A stretch of 22,638 bases of DNA from Bacilli bacterium. GTDB lineage: Bacteria; Bacillota_I; Bacilli_A; RF39; UBA660. The stretch spans positions 1 through 22,638 of the forward strand of contig CAAHEM010000021.1 of the NCBI GenBank assembly GCA_900772435.1, given 5' to 3'. Both the position numbers and the translations under genes were made by a program. The number at the start of each line of letters is the position of its first letter. Within the stretch, counting starts at the first letter, position 1. Shown here one piece after another: positions 7,466 to 14,756 of this stretch. Below the pieces are notes generated by a model, which searched no databases, was not told where the DNA came from, and saw nothing but the letters and a program-made list of their open reading frames with translations.

Positions 7466-7684
7466 ATGATGGTAAGCGTTGAAGTGTGTAGAGATATGCT
7501 TGAAAATGAGAGTGTTGAAGTATTAAATAAAAAGAAAGAAGACCTTATTAAATTTATAGATGATTATGAAAATAATAGACTTTCAAGTCTTGCATTTATG
7601 ATTGAACCTTCACCTCAAGTTAAATATGAAATGTATAAAGAATATTTAAAAGAAGTAGAAAAATTAATTAATGAAAAAAGATAA
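7466..7684 (+). CDS. Small hypothetical protein, 72 aa
   Basis: This is a short, highly charged, probably all-helical soluble protein with two lysine/glutamate-rich helices (about 20-35 and 52-72), separated by a loop containing EPSPQ. I do not recognise a family. The start has AAGGAG at 7451-7456 overlapping the previous stop; a second ATG follows immediately. It is 14 bases downstream of the phosphoesterase and 12 bases upstream of csaA, so it is embedded in their operon and is very likely a real gene. Confidence 0.7.
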   Translation: MMVSVEVCRDMLENESVEVLNKKKEDLIKFIDDYENNRLSSLAFMIEPSPQVKYEMYKEYLKEVEKLINEKR

Positions 7685-7696
7685 GGATGGTGAAGT

Positions 7697-8026
7697 GTGA
7701 TTACATTTGATGAATTTATGAAAACTGATATAAGAGTTGGTACTATTATTGAAGCTAAACCTTTTTTAAAAGCTAAGAAACCTGCTTATCAATTAAGAAT
7801 AGATTTTGGTGATGAGATTGGTATTAAAAAGAGTAGTGCTCAAATAACAGAGTTATATAAAATAGAAGATTTAATTAATAAACAAATACTTGCTGTTGTT
7901 AATTTCCCACCTAGACAAATTGCTGATTTTATGAGTGAAGTATTGGTTCTTGGTACTTATAGTAAACAAGGTGTTGTTTTGATAAGACCAGATATGGATG
8001 TTAAGAGTGGAGATAAATTAGGGTAA
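7697..8026 (+). CDS. csaA: CsaA-type tRNA-binding-domain protein
   Basis: This 109-residue protein is a stand-alone EMAP/Trbp111-like OB fold. The opening FMKTDIRVGTIIEAKPF and the later NFPPRQIADFMSEVLVLG are hallmarks of CsaA, known in Bacillus as an export-related chaperone and also as a structure-specific tRNA binder. Length is typical, and it probably acts as a dimer in the cytoplasm. The start is a GTG at 7697 with AAGGATGG upstream at 7683-7690; no ATG lies close by in frame. It is the last gene of the operon and is followed by a hairpin terminator. Confidence 0.9.
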   Translation: MITFDEFMKTDIRVGTIIEAKPFLKAKKPAYQLRIDFGDEIGIKKSSAQITELYKIEDLINKQILAVVNFPPRQIADFMSEVLVLGTYSKQGVVLIRPDMDVKSGDKLG

Positions 8027-8030
8027 AAAA

Positions 8031-8058
8031 TAGAGGAAATTTTGAAGTTCCCTCTTTT
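8031..8058 (+). terminator. Terminator after csaA
   Basis: AGAGGAA (8032-8038) pairs with TTCCCTCT (8048-8055) with one bulged C, preceded by an A run and followed by TTTT. It lies 5 bases after the csaA stop. Confidence 0.75.
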
Positions 8059-8145
8059 AATTTGTAGTTATATATTACCATAAAATGGCTATTTTTTCAA
8101 GATTGGTAATACACTCAAAATTATGATATTAAGTATTGGGTGTAA

Positions 8146-8420
8146 GAAACGAATGATATAATTTTATATGAAAATGATCAAGAAAATATTAATAATTTAG
8201 TTAGTATGAATGAAATAACTAAAGATAAAAGTTTAGTTTTGTCTCTAAAAGTAAATTATATAGTTGTTTTATGAACTTAAAAAAAGAATTTAAATTTAAT
8301 GATGCAGTTAATGAATATTTAGATATGTATTATTCTAAAATTGTTAAAACTATTTTATATTTTGGCTTTAATAATAAATTGAAATTTTTAGTTGGAAGAG
8401 ATGATACTATTATTGTATAA
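8146..8420 (+). pseudogene. Frameshifted coding relic of unknown family
   Basis: The gap between csaA and the next gene holds coding-like sequence in two overlapping frames. One runs from 8146 to the stop at 8272-8274, with text such as NDIILYENDQENINNLVSM. The other runs from about 8247 to the stop at 8418-8420, including an ATG at 8271 and text such as EFKFNDAVNEYLDMYYSKI. Amino-acid usage resembles real proteins of this genome, and neither piece has a ribosome binding site or plausible start. I read it as a decayed gene with a single frame change near 8250-8275. The family is not recognised. Upstream, 8060-8145 is AT-rich with only weak inverted repeats and no gene. Confidence 0.4.
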
Positions 8421-8421
8421 T
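8392..8421 (+). promoter_or_regulatory. Candidate promoter for the FlaR-like gene
   Basis: TTGGAA (8392-8397) and TATAAT (8416-8421) are separated by 18 bases. The -10 overlaps the last stop of the relic. The start codon is 21 bases further on, with AGGAG between. Confidence 0.5.
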
Positions 8422-8442
8422 TGTTTATATATAGGAGATTTT

Positions 8443-8940
8443 ATGAAGAAAATTATTATTATAGGTTGTCCTGGTTCTGGTAAAAGTTATTTTTCAAAGA
8501 AACTTAGAGATTTGACAGGATATCCTCTTTATCATTTAGATAATATTTATCATAATGAAGATGGTACTCATATACCACGTGAAGAATTTGATAATATTCT
8601 AAGAAAAATATTTAAAGAGAAAGAATGGATAATAGATGGTAATTATCAAAGAACTATTGAGATGAGGTTAAAGGAATGTGATACTTGTATTCTTTTAGAT
8701 TTTCCAACTGAAGTATGCATTAGTGGAGCAGAAGAAAGAGTTGGAAAGAAGCGAGATGATATAGCTTGGTTTGAAGATAGTTTAGATCCTACGTTTAAAC
8801 AATATATTATGGATTTTTCTAAAACTTCACTTCCATATATTTATGAATTAATAGATAAATATAAAAATAAAGTAAATATTTTAATATTTAAGAGTAGAGA
8901 AGAAATAAATAAGTTTTTAGTTGAATATAAAGGAGAATAA
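8443..8940 (+). CDS. FlaR/adenylate-kinase-like P-loop ATPase
   Basis: This 165-residue P-loop protein belongs to the group annotated as DNA topology modulation protein FlaR or adenylate kinase-like. The Walker A motif is GCPGSGKS at residues 8-15. Further family motifs are LYHLDNIYH, EWIIDGNYQRT (near residue 70), DTCILLDFPTEVC and GKKRDDI. It probably phosphorylates or binds a nucleotide; a role in DNA topology is a historical label rather than an established reaction. The longest frame begins at 8392 in the promoter region, but AGGAG at 8433-8437 selects the ATG at 8443. The next gene starts one base after its stop, so they form an operon. Confidence 0.85.
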   Translation: MKKIIIIGCPGSGKSYFSKKLRDLTGYPLYHLDNIYHNEDGTHIPREEFDNILRKIFKEKEWIIDGNYQRTIEMRLKECDTCILLDFPTEVCISGAEERVGKKRDDIAWFEDSLDPTFKQYIMDFSKTSLPYIYELIDKYKNKVNILIFKSREEINKFLVEYKGE

Positions 8941-8941
8941 T

Positions 8942-9349
8942 ATGATTATATATAATGAACTTAGTATAGAAGAATACACTAAGCTTTTAAATTTTGTTGG
9001 TTGGAAGATTCCTTCTTTAAGGCTTCTTAAAATATCATTAGAACGAGGCATTAATGTAAAGTGTGTAAAGGATGGAGAAACTATTGGTATGGCAAGATTT
9101 GTTACTGACGGAGGATATGCTGGACTTTTAATGGATGTTGTAGTTCATCCTGATTATCAAGGTAAAGGATATGGAAAAATACTTATTAAATCGTTATTAG
9201 AATATATAAAAGAGAATATTTTGCCTGGTGAAGAAGTAATGATACAACTGTTATCAGCACCTAATAAACAATCTTTTTATTCAAAATTTGGATTTAAAGT
9301 TAAACATGAAGTTGCTGAAGATGGAATGTATATGTGGTTAAAAAAATAA
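8942..9349 (+). CDS. GNAT-family N-acetyltransferase
   Basis: This 135-residue GNAT enzyme transfers an acetyl group from acetyl-CoA to an unknown amine. The acetyl-CoA motif is readable as MDVVVHPDYQGKGYGKIL (about residues 68-85, Q-x-x-G-x-G type). The C-terminal motif is SFYSKFGFKVK, and the length is normal for a single domain. The start is the ATG at 8942, with AGGAG at 8931-8935 inside the end of the previous gene. A TTG at 8921 in the same frame lies upstream of that binding site and is rejected. Cytoplasmic, no signal peptide. The gene ends at a strong hairpin. Confidence 0.85.
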   Translation: MIIYNELSIEEYTKLLNFVGWKIPSLRLLKISLERGINVKCVKDGETIGMARFVTDGGYAGLLMDVVVHPDYQGKGYGKILIKSLLEYIKENILPGEEVMIQLLSAPNKQSFYSKFGFKVKHEVAEDGMYMWLKK

Positions 9350-9375
9350 AAGTGAATGTTTGCATATTCACTTTT
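9348..9375 (+). terminator. Terminator after the acetyltransferase gene
   Basis: A 10-bp stem pairs AAAAGTGAAT (9348-9357) with ATTCACTTTT (9366-9375) around an 8-base loop. The stop codon TAA overlaps its left arm. The last T is the first base of TATAAT at 9375-9380. Confidence 0.85.
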
Positions 9376-9380
9376 ATAAT
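9375..9380 (+). promoter_or_regulatory. -10 box (TATAAT) overlapping the terminator T run
   Basis: TATAAT begins on the last base of the terminator stem and lies 32 bases before the ATG at 9413. The -35 region would fall within the hairpin and is not a good match. Confidence 0.45.
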
Positions 9381-9412
9381 GTTAAAATATTTTTGTATTT
9401 TAGGAGTTGTTT

Positions 9413-10261
9413 ATGGAAGAATATAAAGAAATAGAAAGAAGTATAATAACTAAATATAGAAAAGATATATGGTGTAAGTTTGTAAAAGCTGTTCAAGAGT
9501 ACAAATTAATAGATGAAAATGATAAAGTAATGGTATGTATTAGTGGCGGAAAAGATTCTTTTTTACTTGCTAAATGTATTGAAGAGTTAGAACACCATGG
9601 TAAAGTAAAGTTTGAAGCATATTATGTAGTAATGAATCCTGGATATGCAGAAAAAAATAGAGATTTGATTTATAGTAATGCTAAACGTTTAAACGTTCCA
9701 ATTACTATGTTTGATAGTGATATATTCGATGTTGTAAATACTATAAGTTGTGAAAAACCATGTTATTTGTGTGCTCGTATGAGAAGAGGATTTTTATATA
9801 GTAAAGCAAAAGAACTTGGATGTAATAAAATTGCTCTTGGTCATCACTTTGATGATGTTATAGAAACAACATTACTTTCAATGTTTTATGGTTCTGAAAT
9901 TAAAACTATGATGCCTAAACTTCATTCTGATAATTATGAAGGACTTGAACTAATAAGACCACTTTATTTAGTCAAGGAAGACGCAATAATTTCGTGGAAG
10001 AACTATAATAAACTTACGTTTTTAAATTGTGCTTGTAAATTTACTGAAAGAGTTGAAATGAATGATGAAAATACAAGTAAAAGAAATGAAATGAAAGAGT
10101 TAATAAAAACTCTTAGAAAAAATAATAAATCAGTTGATTATAATATATTTAAAGCACTAGATAATATTAATTTAAATTGTGTGCTTGGAACTAAGAAGAA
10201 TGGTGTTTATACAAGTTTCTTAGATAGTTATGATAAGGAGAAATTAAATGAAGAAAAATAA
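9413..10261 (+). CDS. TtcA-family tRNA thiolation PP-loop ATPase
   Basis: This 282-residue N-type ATP pyrophosphatase has the PP-loop SGGKDS at residues 44-49, so it adenylates a target base before sulfur transfer. Cysteines at C117 and C120 (PCYLC) and at C206/C208 (NCAC) match the placement of the iron-sulfur-coordinating CxxC and distal cysteine in TtcA, which makes 2-thiocytidine at tRNA position 32. GHHFDDVIET (143-152) is the second conserved loop. TtcA proper is mainly studied in Proteobacteria; this Bacillota relative may act on the same or another base, so no symbol is given. A TTG at 9407 could extend it by two residues, but TAGGAG at 9401-9406 and six-base spacing favour the ATG at 9413. 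Confidence 0.82.
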   Translation: MEEYKEIERSIITKYRKDIWCKFVKAVQEYKLIDENDKVMVCISGGKDSFLLAKCIEELEHHGKVKFEAYYVVMNPGYAEKNRDLIYSNAKRLNVPITMFDSDIFDVVNTISCEKPCYLCARMRRGFLYSKAKELGCNKIALGHHFDDVIETTLLSMFYGSEIKTMMPKLHSDNYEGLELIRPLYLVKEDAIISWKNYNKLTFLNCACKFTERVEMNDENTSKRNEMKELIKTLRKNNKSVDYNIFKALDNINLNCVLGTKKNGVYTSFLDSYDKEKLNEEK

Positions 10262-10697
10262 AGTTTTAATATTTGGAATAATTTTAGTTTTAATAGTATG
10301 TGCATTTTTTGGGTATAAAATATACACTCAAAAAAACATTTATACATTTGTTACTGATTATAAGTATCAAACTATGTTAAATGATGGAGGATCATATATA
10401 AGTCTTTATTATGAAGTTAATTTAAATAATAAAAAGATAGTTAAAAAGAGTGATTCTTATGTGGCTAATAAAGGATATGAATATAAGGAAAAAGTTATAA
10501 ATACTTATGATATTAATGATGCTCAAGTTGATAGTATTAAAAAAATATTTAACGAGATAATTAGTAATAAAGATAAAGATGTAGATTATTCTTCTACTAA
10601 TTATATGTATTATGTTTTGAAGACATCTAAATATAAAGATGGAATTATAACTAATGATTATGATTTAATAAATGAATTTGAAAGTTTAATAAAGTAG
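10248..10697 (+). CDS. Membrane-anchored hypothetical protein, 149 aa
   Basis: I do not recognise the family. The N terminus (KK then about 20 hydrophobic residues, 5-24) is a single transmembrane anchor or uncleaved signal with no lipoprotein cysteine motif. The remaining roughly 120 residues should lie outside the membrane and are rich in Lys, Asp, Asn and Tyr. The start at 10248 overlaps the end of the previous gene by 14 bases and has AAGGAG at 10235-10240, so it is translationally coupled. It precedes the nitroreductase by 8 bases, placing it inside a four-gene operon. Confidence 0.7.
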   Translation: MKKNKVLIFGIILVLIVCAFFGYKIYTQKNIYTFVTDYKYQTMLNDGGSYISLYYEVNLNNKKIVKKSDSYVANKGYEYKEKVINTYDINDAQVDSIKKIFNEIISNKDKDVDYSSTNYMYYVLKTSKYKDGIITNDYDLINEFESLIK

Positions 10698-10705
10698 GTG
10701 AAAGT

Positions 10706-11221
10706 ATGAATTTTTATGATTTAGCAAGTAAAAGGTTTTCTACTAGAAGTTTTGATAATAAAATGGTTAGTGATGAAGACATTAATAAAATAATTGAATG
10801 TGGTAGAATAAGCCCTACAGCTAAGAATTTACAGCCTGAAATAATATATGTTATTAAAAGTGAAGAAGGGATGTCTAAACTTAAAAATGTATGTAAGATG
10901 ACTTATAATGCTCCAGTTTGTTTAATGGTGTGTGCTGATAAAAATATATCATGGAAGAATGAATTAGAGGAAGGTTATGACTCATATGAAATGGATACTA
11001 GTATTGTAGCTACACATATGATACTTGAAGCAACTGATTTAGGTATTAATTCAGTATGGGTACGTATGTTTAATAGTGTGGAAGTTTCTAAAGAATTTGA
11101 TTTACCTAGTAATATAGTTCCAGTATGTTTAATTATGCTTGGATATATTAAAGAAGGATTTGGACCTAGTAAACTTCATAATAATAGAAAAGATATAAGT
11201 GAAATCGTAAGATATTTATAG
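10706..11221 (+). CDS. Nitroreductase-family flavoprotein
   Basis: This 171-residue protein is of the FMN-dependent nitroreductase family. The N terminus RFSTRSFDNK carries the family's R-S-R-x-F signature, and CGRISPTAKNLQP (about 31-43) is the FMN-binding loop usually seen as AP(S/T)AxNxQP. The central GINSVWVRMF and the C-terminal LGYIKE-PSKLHNNRK stretch also fit. It would use NAD(P)H to reduce nitro compounds or quinone-like substrates as a cytoplasmic dimer; the physiological substrate is unknown. The ribosome binding site TAGGTG overlaps the previous stop codon. Confidence 0.88.
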   Translation: MNFYDLASKRFSTRSFDNKMVSDEDINKIIECGRISPTAKNLQPEIIYVIKSEEGMSKLKNVCKMTYNAPVCLMVCADKNISWKNELEEGYDSYEMDTSIVATHMILEATDLGINSVWVRMFNSVEVSKEFDLPSNIVPVCLIMLGYIKEGFGPSKLHNNRKDISEIVRYL

Positions 11222-11229
11222 GAGGTTTT

Positions 11230-11889
11230 ATGGAAAAAAAGAAAGAAAGAATTAGTGTACCTAGTTATACATTAAGTGAAGAATTAATTAATTCTATTTC
11301 TCATGGTATTGCGGCTGCTTTTAGTATCTGGGGACTTGTAATGCTTATTATTAAAGCTAGCAAGGTTGGAGCTATGGCTGTAACAACTGTTACTTTATTT
11401 GGTACTACTATGATACTTTTATATACTATATCTTGTATATACCATGCATTAAGTCCTAGGATTACTGGTAAAAAAGTTATGAGAGTAATTGATCATTGCA
11501 ATGTGTTCTTACTTGTATTTGGTACAATTATTCCAATAGCACTTGTTGGTATGAAAGGCGTTTACGGTTGGATATATTTTGGAATAGTTGGTTTTGTAAC
11601 ATTACTTGGAATCATTTTTTCTGCCATAGACGTGGATAAAAATGAAAAGATAGAAGTTGTTTGTCATCTAGTTAATGGTTGGAGTGCAGTTTTCTTTATA
11701 AAGCCATTAATTGCTGGTGTTGGTAAAACGGGACTTTTATTAATTGTATTAGGCGGTATTATGTATTCTATTGGAGCTTTTTTATATGCAATAGGCTCTA
11801 AAAAGAAATATATGCATTCTGTATTTCATTTCTTTTGTATATTAGGAACAATATTTCATTATTTTGCAATTTATTTATTTGTATTATAA
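11230..11889 (+). CDS. Hemolysin III / YqfA-type PAQR membrane protein
   Basis: This seven-helix membrane protein of 219 residues is in the hemolysin III (PAQR-like) family. Conserved features are SISHGIAAAFS near the N terminus (about 22-32), CIYHALSP (about 69-76), the D-H pair in VIDHCNVFLLV (about 87-97) and the terminal histidines in HSVFHFFCILGTIFHY. These histidines and the aspartate form the metal site in the family. Despite the name, a haemolytic role is doubtful; membrane homeostasis is the usual view. The start has AGGAGG overlapping the previous stop TAG at 11219-11221. It ends the operon before a convergent terminator. Confidence 0.9.
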   Translation: MEKKKERISVPSYTLSEELINSISHGIAAAFSIWGLVMLIIKASKVGAMAVTTVTLFGTTMILLYTISCIYHALSPRITGKKVMRVIDHCNVFLLVFGTIIPIALVGMKGVYGWIYFGIVGFVTLLGIIFSAIDVDKNEKIEVVCHLVNGWSAVFFIKPLIAGVGKTGLLLIVLGGIMYSIGAFLYAIGSKKKYMHSVFHFFCILGTIFHYFAIYLFVL

Positions 11890-11914
11890 AATAAAATTTA
11901 AATAAGTTATCAAT

Positions 11915-11948
11915 AAAAGAAGCATATATAAATATATATACTTCTTTT
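11915..11948. terminator. Bidirectional terminator between convergent genes
   Basis: AAAAGAAG (11915-11922) pairs with CTTCTTTT (11941-11948). After one mismatch the stem continues as ATATATA/TATATAT to a 2-base loop. It has an A run on the left and a T run on the right, so it can end both the hemolysin III gene and the minus-strand acyltransferase gene. Confidence 0.8.
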
Positions 11949-11962
11949 ATATAGTATAATTT

Positions 11963-13036
11963 TTAATTTATTATAAATATATTTTTGATTTTTGATTTAT
12001 TTTTATTATAAAGTTTTACTATTTCTATAGTTATAATTCCGAAAAATATATTTGCTAGCACACACAATAGTAACATTAAAGGGTAGGATATTGTGATTTT
12101 TAATTTTATTAACAATTCTTTCATTATATCTATTATTAACCATTGATATATATACATTGGTAAACTTAATTTTTCTAAATAATAGAATATTTTATTATTA
12201 GAAAATTTTGTTAATAATAAATCTTTATTTGTTGAAATCACTATACATATACTAAATATAATAACTATTAATATATCAAATTTTTGATGAGCTTTTGGTA
12301 TGTTTACCAGATAAAATACACTTAAGTAGCCTAGTAATTCTATTATTAATAAAATTATTTTTGAAAATTTAGTATATTTAATACTATTGAATTTTTCGCT
12401 TAACACATATAAATACATTCCTAAGTTTATAAGCATAAATCCTCTTAGTAGACCTTTTATACCAAATGGTGTTGGAATCCATGGACCTACTAAATGATCA
12501 TAGTTTATTACTAAATAATTAGCAATTAATATTGTTATAATAGGACTTACTATATAAACAAAATTCTTTTTATATTTTATTAGGAAAGGAACTAAAATGC
12601 TTTCGGTTATTATAAGAACCATTAAATACCAATTAATTCCAAATATTTCATATTCGATGTTACCTTTAAAGTAGTTTGGTATTGCAAATAATCTGTAAAA
12701 AGCTCTTGTATAATCAGTTAAAGTATAATGGTATGCTATAAAACAGAAAGGACAAGCTACTAAAATTAATATTAAGATATATGGAAAAAATTTTAAAATT
12801 TTACTTTTTAGAAATTCAAATGTTTCTTCACCTAAATTTTTTGAATTTTTATAATAAATGAATTTTTTTGCAAAAAAATATCCTGATACTAAAAAGAAAA
12901 ATTCTACGCCAATACTTCCGGCTTTAAAAATCCATGAAGATTCTGGATAAAGTTCTCCTACATGTAATGCAGTTATTAGTAGACAAAACATAAATTTCCA
13001 AAATGATATTTTTCCATATCGTTGTTCCTTTTTCAT
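11963..13036 (-). CDS. Acyltransferase family 3 (OafA-type) membrane protein
   Basis: This 357-residue integral membrane protein has about ten hydrophobic segments. The N-terminal block carries H25 in FCLLITALHVGEL, followed by SIGVEFFFLVSGYFFAKK. That is the classic acyltransferase-3 signature, seen in enzymes that acetylate or otherwise acylate cell-surface polysaccharides, peptidoglycan or lipids. The donor is presumably cytoplasmic acyl-CoA and the acceptor is extracellular. It stands alone on the minus strand, facing away from ybaK, with a strong AAGGAGGG site before the ATG and a shared terminator downstream. Acceptor not readable. Gene neighbours give no glycan cluster to narrow it down. 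Confidence 0.88.
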   Translation of the reverse strand: MKKEQRYGKISFWKFMFCLLITALHVGELYPESSWIFKAGSIGVEFFFLVSGYFFAKKFIYYKNSKNLGEETFEFLKSKILKFFPYILILILVACPFCFIAYHYTLTDYTRAFYRLFAIPNYFKGNIEYEIFGINWYLMVLIITESILVPFLIKYKKNFVYIVSPIITILIANYLVINYDHLVGPWIPTPFGIKGLLRGFMLINLGMYLYVLSEKFNSIKYTKFSKIILLIIELLGYLSVFYLVNIPKAHQKFDILIVIIFSICIVISTNKDLLLTKFSNNKIFYYLEKLSLPMYIYQWLIIDIMKELLIKLKITISYPLMLLLCVLANIFFGIITIEIVKLYNKNKSKIKNIFIIN

Positions 13037-13071
13037 ATAAACCCTCCTTATTTTCTTGTACTGTTTATTTC

Positions 13072-13077
13072 ATTATA
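13072..13077 (-). promoter_or_regulatory. -10 box (TATAAT) for the acyltransferase gene
   Basis: Read on the minus strand this is TATAAT, 35 bases before the start codon at 13036, with AAGGAGGG between. A clear -35 is not visible in the AT-rich divergent region. Confidence 0.45.
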
Positions 13078-13116
13078 AAACAAATTTAATTAAAATTATA
13101 TATAAAATATTATTTA

Positions 13117-13125
13117 TGGTATAAT
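13117..13125 (+). promoter_or_regulatory. Extended -10 promoter (TGGTATAAT) for ybaK
   Basis: TGG directly precedes TATAAT (13120-13125), giving an extended -10 element that can work without a -35. The start codon follows after 15 bases, and the GGTG binding site at 13132-13135 would be the first bases of the transcript. Confidence 0.6.
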
Positions 13126-13140
13126 ATTTTTGGTGATAAC

Positions 13141-13629
13141 ATGAAAAAAGAAGAAAAAACTAATGTTATGAGAATACTTGATCAAAAACATATAAAATAT
13201 TTTGTACATGATTATAGTGATACAGATATGGTAAGTGGACTTGAAGTTGCATCAGTATTAAATCAAGATCCTAATGTTGTTTTTAAGACTTTAGTTACTA
13301 TAGGAAAAAGTAATAATCATTATGTTTTCTTAGTACCAGTATCTAGTAATTTAGATTTAAAGAAAGCCGCTAAAAGTGTTAATGAGAAATCTATAGAAAT
13401 GATTAAATCAAAAGATTTACTTGGTTTAACTGGATATATACATGGAGGGTGTTCACCAGTTGGTATGAAGAAATCTTTTAAAACCACAATAGATATTAGT
13501 GCTAAAAATAACGATAGAATATACTTTAGTGCTGGTAAAATTGGTTATCAAATAGAAACGACATTAGAAGAACTTTCAAAAGTAATAGAATACAATTTAG
13601 ATGATATATGCGAGGGAAAAAATGTTTAA
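13141..13629 (+). CDS. ybaK: Cys-tRNA(Pro)/Cys-tRNA(Cys) deacylase YbaK
   Basis: This 162-residue single-domain trans-editing protein hydrolyses cysteine mischarged on tRNA-Pro. Motifs include the catalytic-lysine segment VVFKTLVTIG (near residue 46), FLVPVSSNLDLKKAAK, and GYIHGGCSPVGMKK (about 99-112), which is a strong YbaK/EbsC signature. Length is typical. It starts at an ATG just downstream of an extended -10 promoter. The next gene overlaps its last 8 bases and is coupled to it. Confidence 0.93.
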   Translation: MKKEEKTNVMRILDQKHIKYFVHDYSDTDMVSGLEVASVLNQDPNVVFKTLVTIGKSNNHYVFLVPVSSNLDLKKAAKSVNEKSIEMIKSKDLLGLTGYIHGGCSPVGMKKSFKTTIDISAKNNDRIYFSAGKIGYQIETTLEELSKVIEYNLDDICEGKNV

Positions 13630-14011
13630 AATTAGTAAATATGTAGATTCAGATAAAGAAAATGTAGAAATTTATCCATTAGAAATTAAAATAAATGATA
13701 AAAAAAGTAAAACATTAGCTGTTGAAGTAAATGGATGCTTAGGGGATGATGATTATACTTTTAGATTTATATTTAATGATATTGAAAAAATATTTAATAT
13801 TGAAGTTAATGATGAAGTTTGTTTAGATGAAAATTATTTATTTGAAGGCGAAACCATGTTTACATATAATGGTGTTACTGACTTAGATACAATTTGTGAC
13901 ATAGATCTTTTTAGAATAGATAATGATAACTATGAATTTAATATAAGTTTTAATGCTAGTGAGTATAATGGAATAATCTCTTTTGAGTGTAATTTAAAGA
14001 AGTATCTATGA
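13622..14011 (+). CDS. Hypothetical acidic protein, 129 aa
   Basis: I do not recognise this protein. It is acidic, rich in Asp, Asn, Glu and aromatic residues, with alternating hydrophobic and polar residues that suggest beta strands; it has no signal peptide or membrane segment. Three cysteines (in NGCLGDDD, DEVCLDE and DTICDID) are spread through it, plus one near the end, without a metal-like spacing. A longer frame from 13601 exists, but GAGGG at 13612-13616 sets the ATG at 13622. It overlaps the ybaK stop by 8 bases, so its expression is tied to ybaK. The stop TGA lies inside a terminator hairpin. Confidence 0.7.
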   Translation: MFKISKYVDSDKENVEIYPLEIKINDKKSKTLAVEVNGCLGDDDYTFRFIFNDIEKIFNIEVNDEVCLDENYLFEGETMFTYNGVTDLDTICDIDLFRIDNDNYEFNISFNASEYNGIISFECNLKKYL

Positions 14012-14023
14012 TATTTCTTTTTT
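13996..14023 (+). terminator. AT-rich terminator overlapping the stop codon
   Basis: AAAGAA (13996-14001) pairs with TTCTTT (14015-14020), continuing through a G-T wobble to TAT/ATA around a 5-base loop, with a T run at 14018-14023. The TGA stop (14009-14011) sits in the loop and stem. The T run merges with the TTGTCA of the next regulatory region. Confidence 0.65.
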
Positions 14024-14055
14024 GTCACTTGAAAGTCACTTTACTTTCATAAAAT
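14022..14055 (+). promoter_or_regulatory. Direct-repeat operator and promoter of the ABC exporter
   Basis: GTCACTT occurs at 14024-14030 and again at 14035-14041, exactly 11 bases apart; a weaker TTCAT at 14046 continues the phase. Tandem half-sites on the same helix face are the usual target of OmpR/PhoB-family regulators, and one is encoded 3.4 kb downstream. TAAAAT at 14050-14055 could be the -10, with TTGAAA (14029-14034) as a closely spaced -35 (15 bases), which would suit an activator-dependent promoter. The link to that regulator is inference. Confidence 0.45.
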
Positions 14056-14082
14056 GTAGGTGTATTTGAAAGGAAGATATTT

Positions 14083-14754
14083 ATGGAAATATTAAAAGTT
14101 GAGAATTTAACTAAAATATATGGAAAAGATAAAAATCAGGTTGTTGCACTTGATCATGTATCATTTTCTGTAGAAAAAGGAGAATTTGTAGCAATAGTTG
14201 GTGCTTCTGGTAGTGGAAAAAGTACACTTTTACATTTAATGGGAGGAGTAGATACTCCAACTAGCGGGAAAGTATATATAGATGGTAAAGATATATATAG
14301 TTTAAATAGTGATAACCTAGCTATATTTAGAAGAAGAGAAGTTGGGCTTATATATCAATTTTATAATTTAATACCTATTTTAAATGTAGAAGAAAATATA
14401 TTACTTCCACTTGAACTTGATAATAGAAAAGTTGATAAATTTGAATTTAATGAACTATTAAAAATACTTGGTCTTCAAAATAGACGTAAACATTTACCTA
14501 ATGAACTATCTGGTGGGCAGCAACAAAGAACATCTATAGGACGTGCATTAATTACTAAACCTGCGATTGTACTTGCTGATGAACCTACTGGTAACTTAGA
14601 CTCTAAATCTAGTGAAGAAGTAGTAGAATTACTTAAAAAAATGAATAAAGAATATAAACAGACTATAATAATGATTACACATAACTTAGATATAGCAGCT
14701 GTAGCTGATAGAATTATTACTATAGAAGATGGAAAAATAGTTAAGGAGAAATAA
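14083..14754 (+). CDS. ABC transporter ATP-binding protein (MacB/LolD type)
   Basis: This 223-residue ATPase powers the permease encoded next. Walker A is GASGSGKST (40-48), the Q-loop lies in LIYQFYN (about 89-95), the signature is LSGGQQQR (142-149), Walker B is VLADEP (163-168), and the H-loop is H200 in MITHN. Length and motifs fit the LolD/MacB/BceA subgroup, which exports or removes antimicrobial peptides and lipoproteins, or supports mechanotransmission. The start follows AAAGGAAG with normal spacing. The permease ATG is 2 bases after the stop, and its AAGGAG lies within this gene. Direct repeats upstream suggest control by an OmpR-type regulator. Confidence 0.93.
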   Translation: MEILKVENLTKIYGKDKNQVVALDHVSFSVEKGEFVAIVGASGSGKSTLLHLMGGVDTPTSGKVYIDGKDIYSLNSDNLAIFRRREVGLIYQFYNLIPILNVEENILLPLELDNRKVDKFEFNELLKILGLQNRRKHLPNELSGGQQQRTSIGRALITKPAIVLADEPTGNLDSKSSEEVVELLKKMNKEYKQTIIMITHNLDIAAVADRIITIEDGKIVKEK

Positions 14755-14756
14755 TT

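Noticed and set aside
8061..8145. Small RNA in the inverted repeats ATTACC...GGTAAT and ACAC...GTGT
   Set aside because: Stems are 4-6 bp with long AT-rich loops, and no promoter with a matching terminator is seen. Such pairings are expected by chance in this composition.
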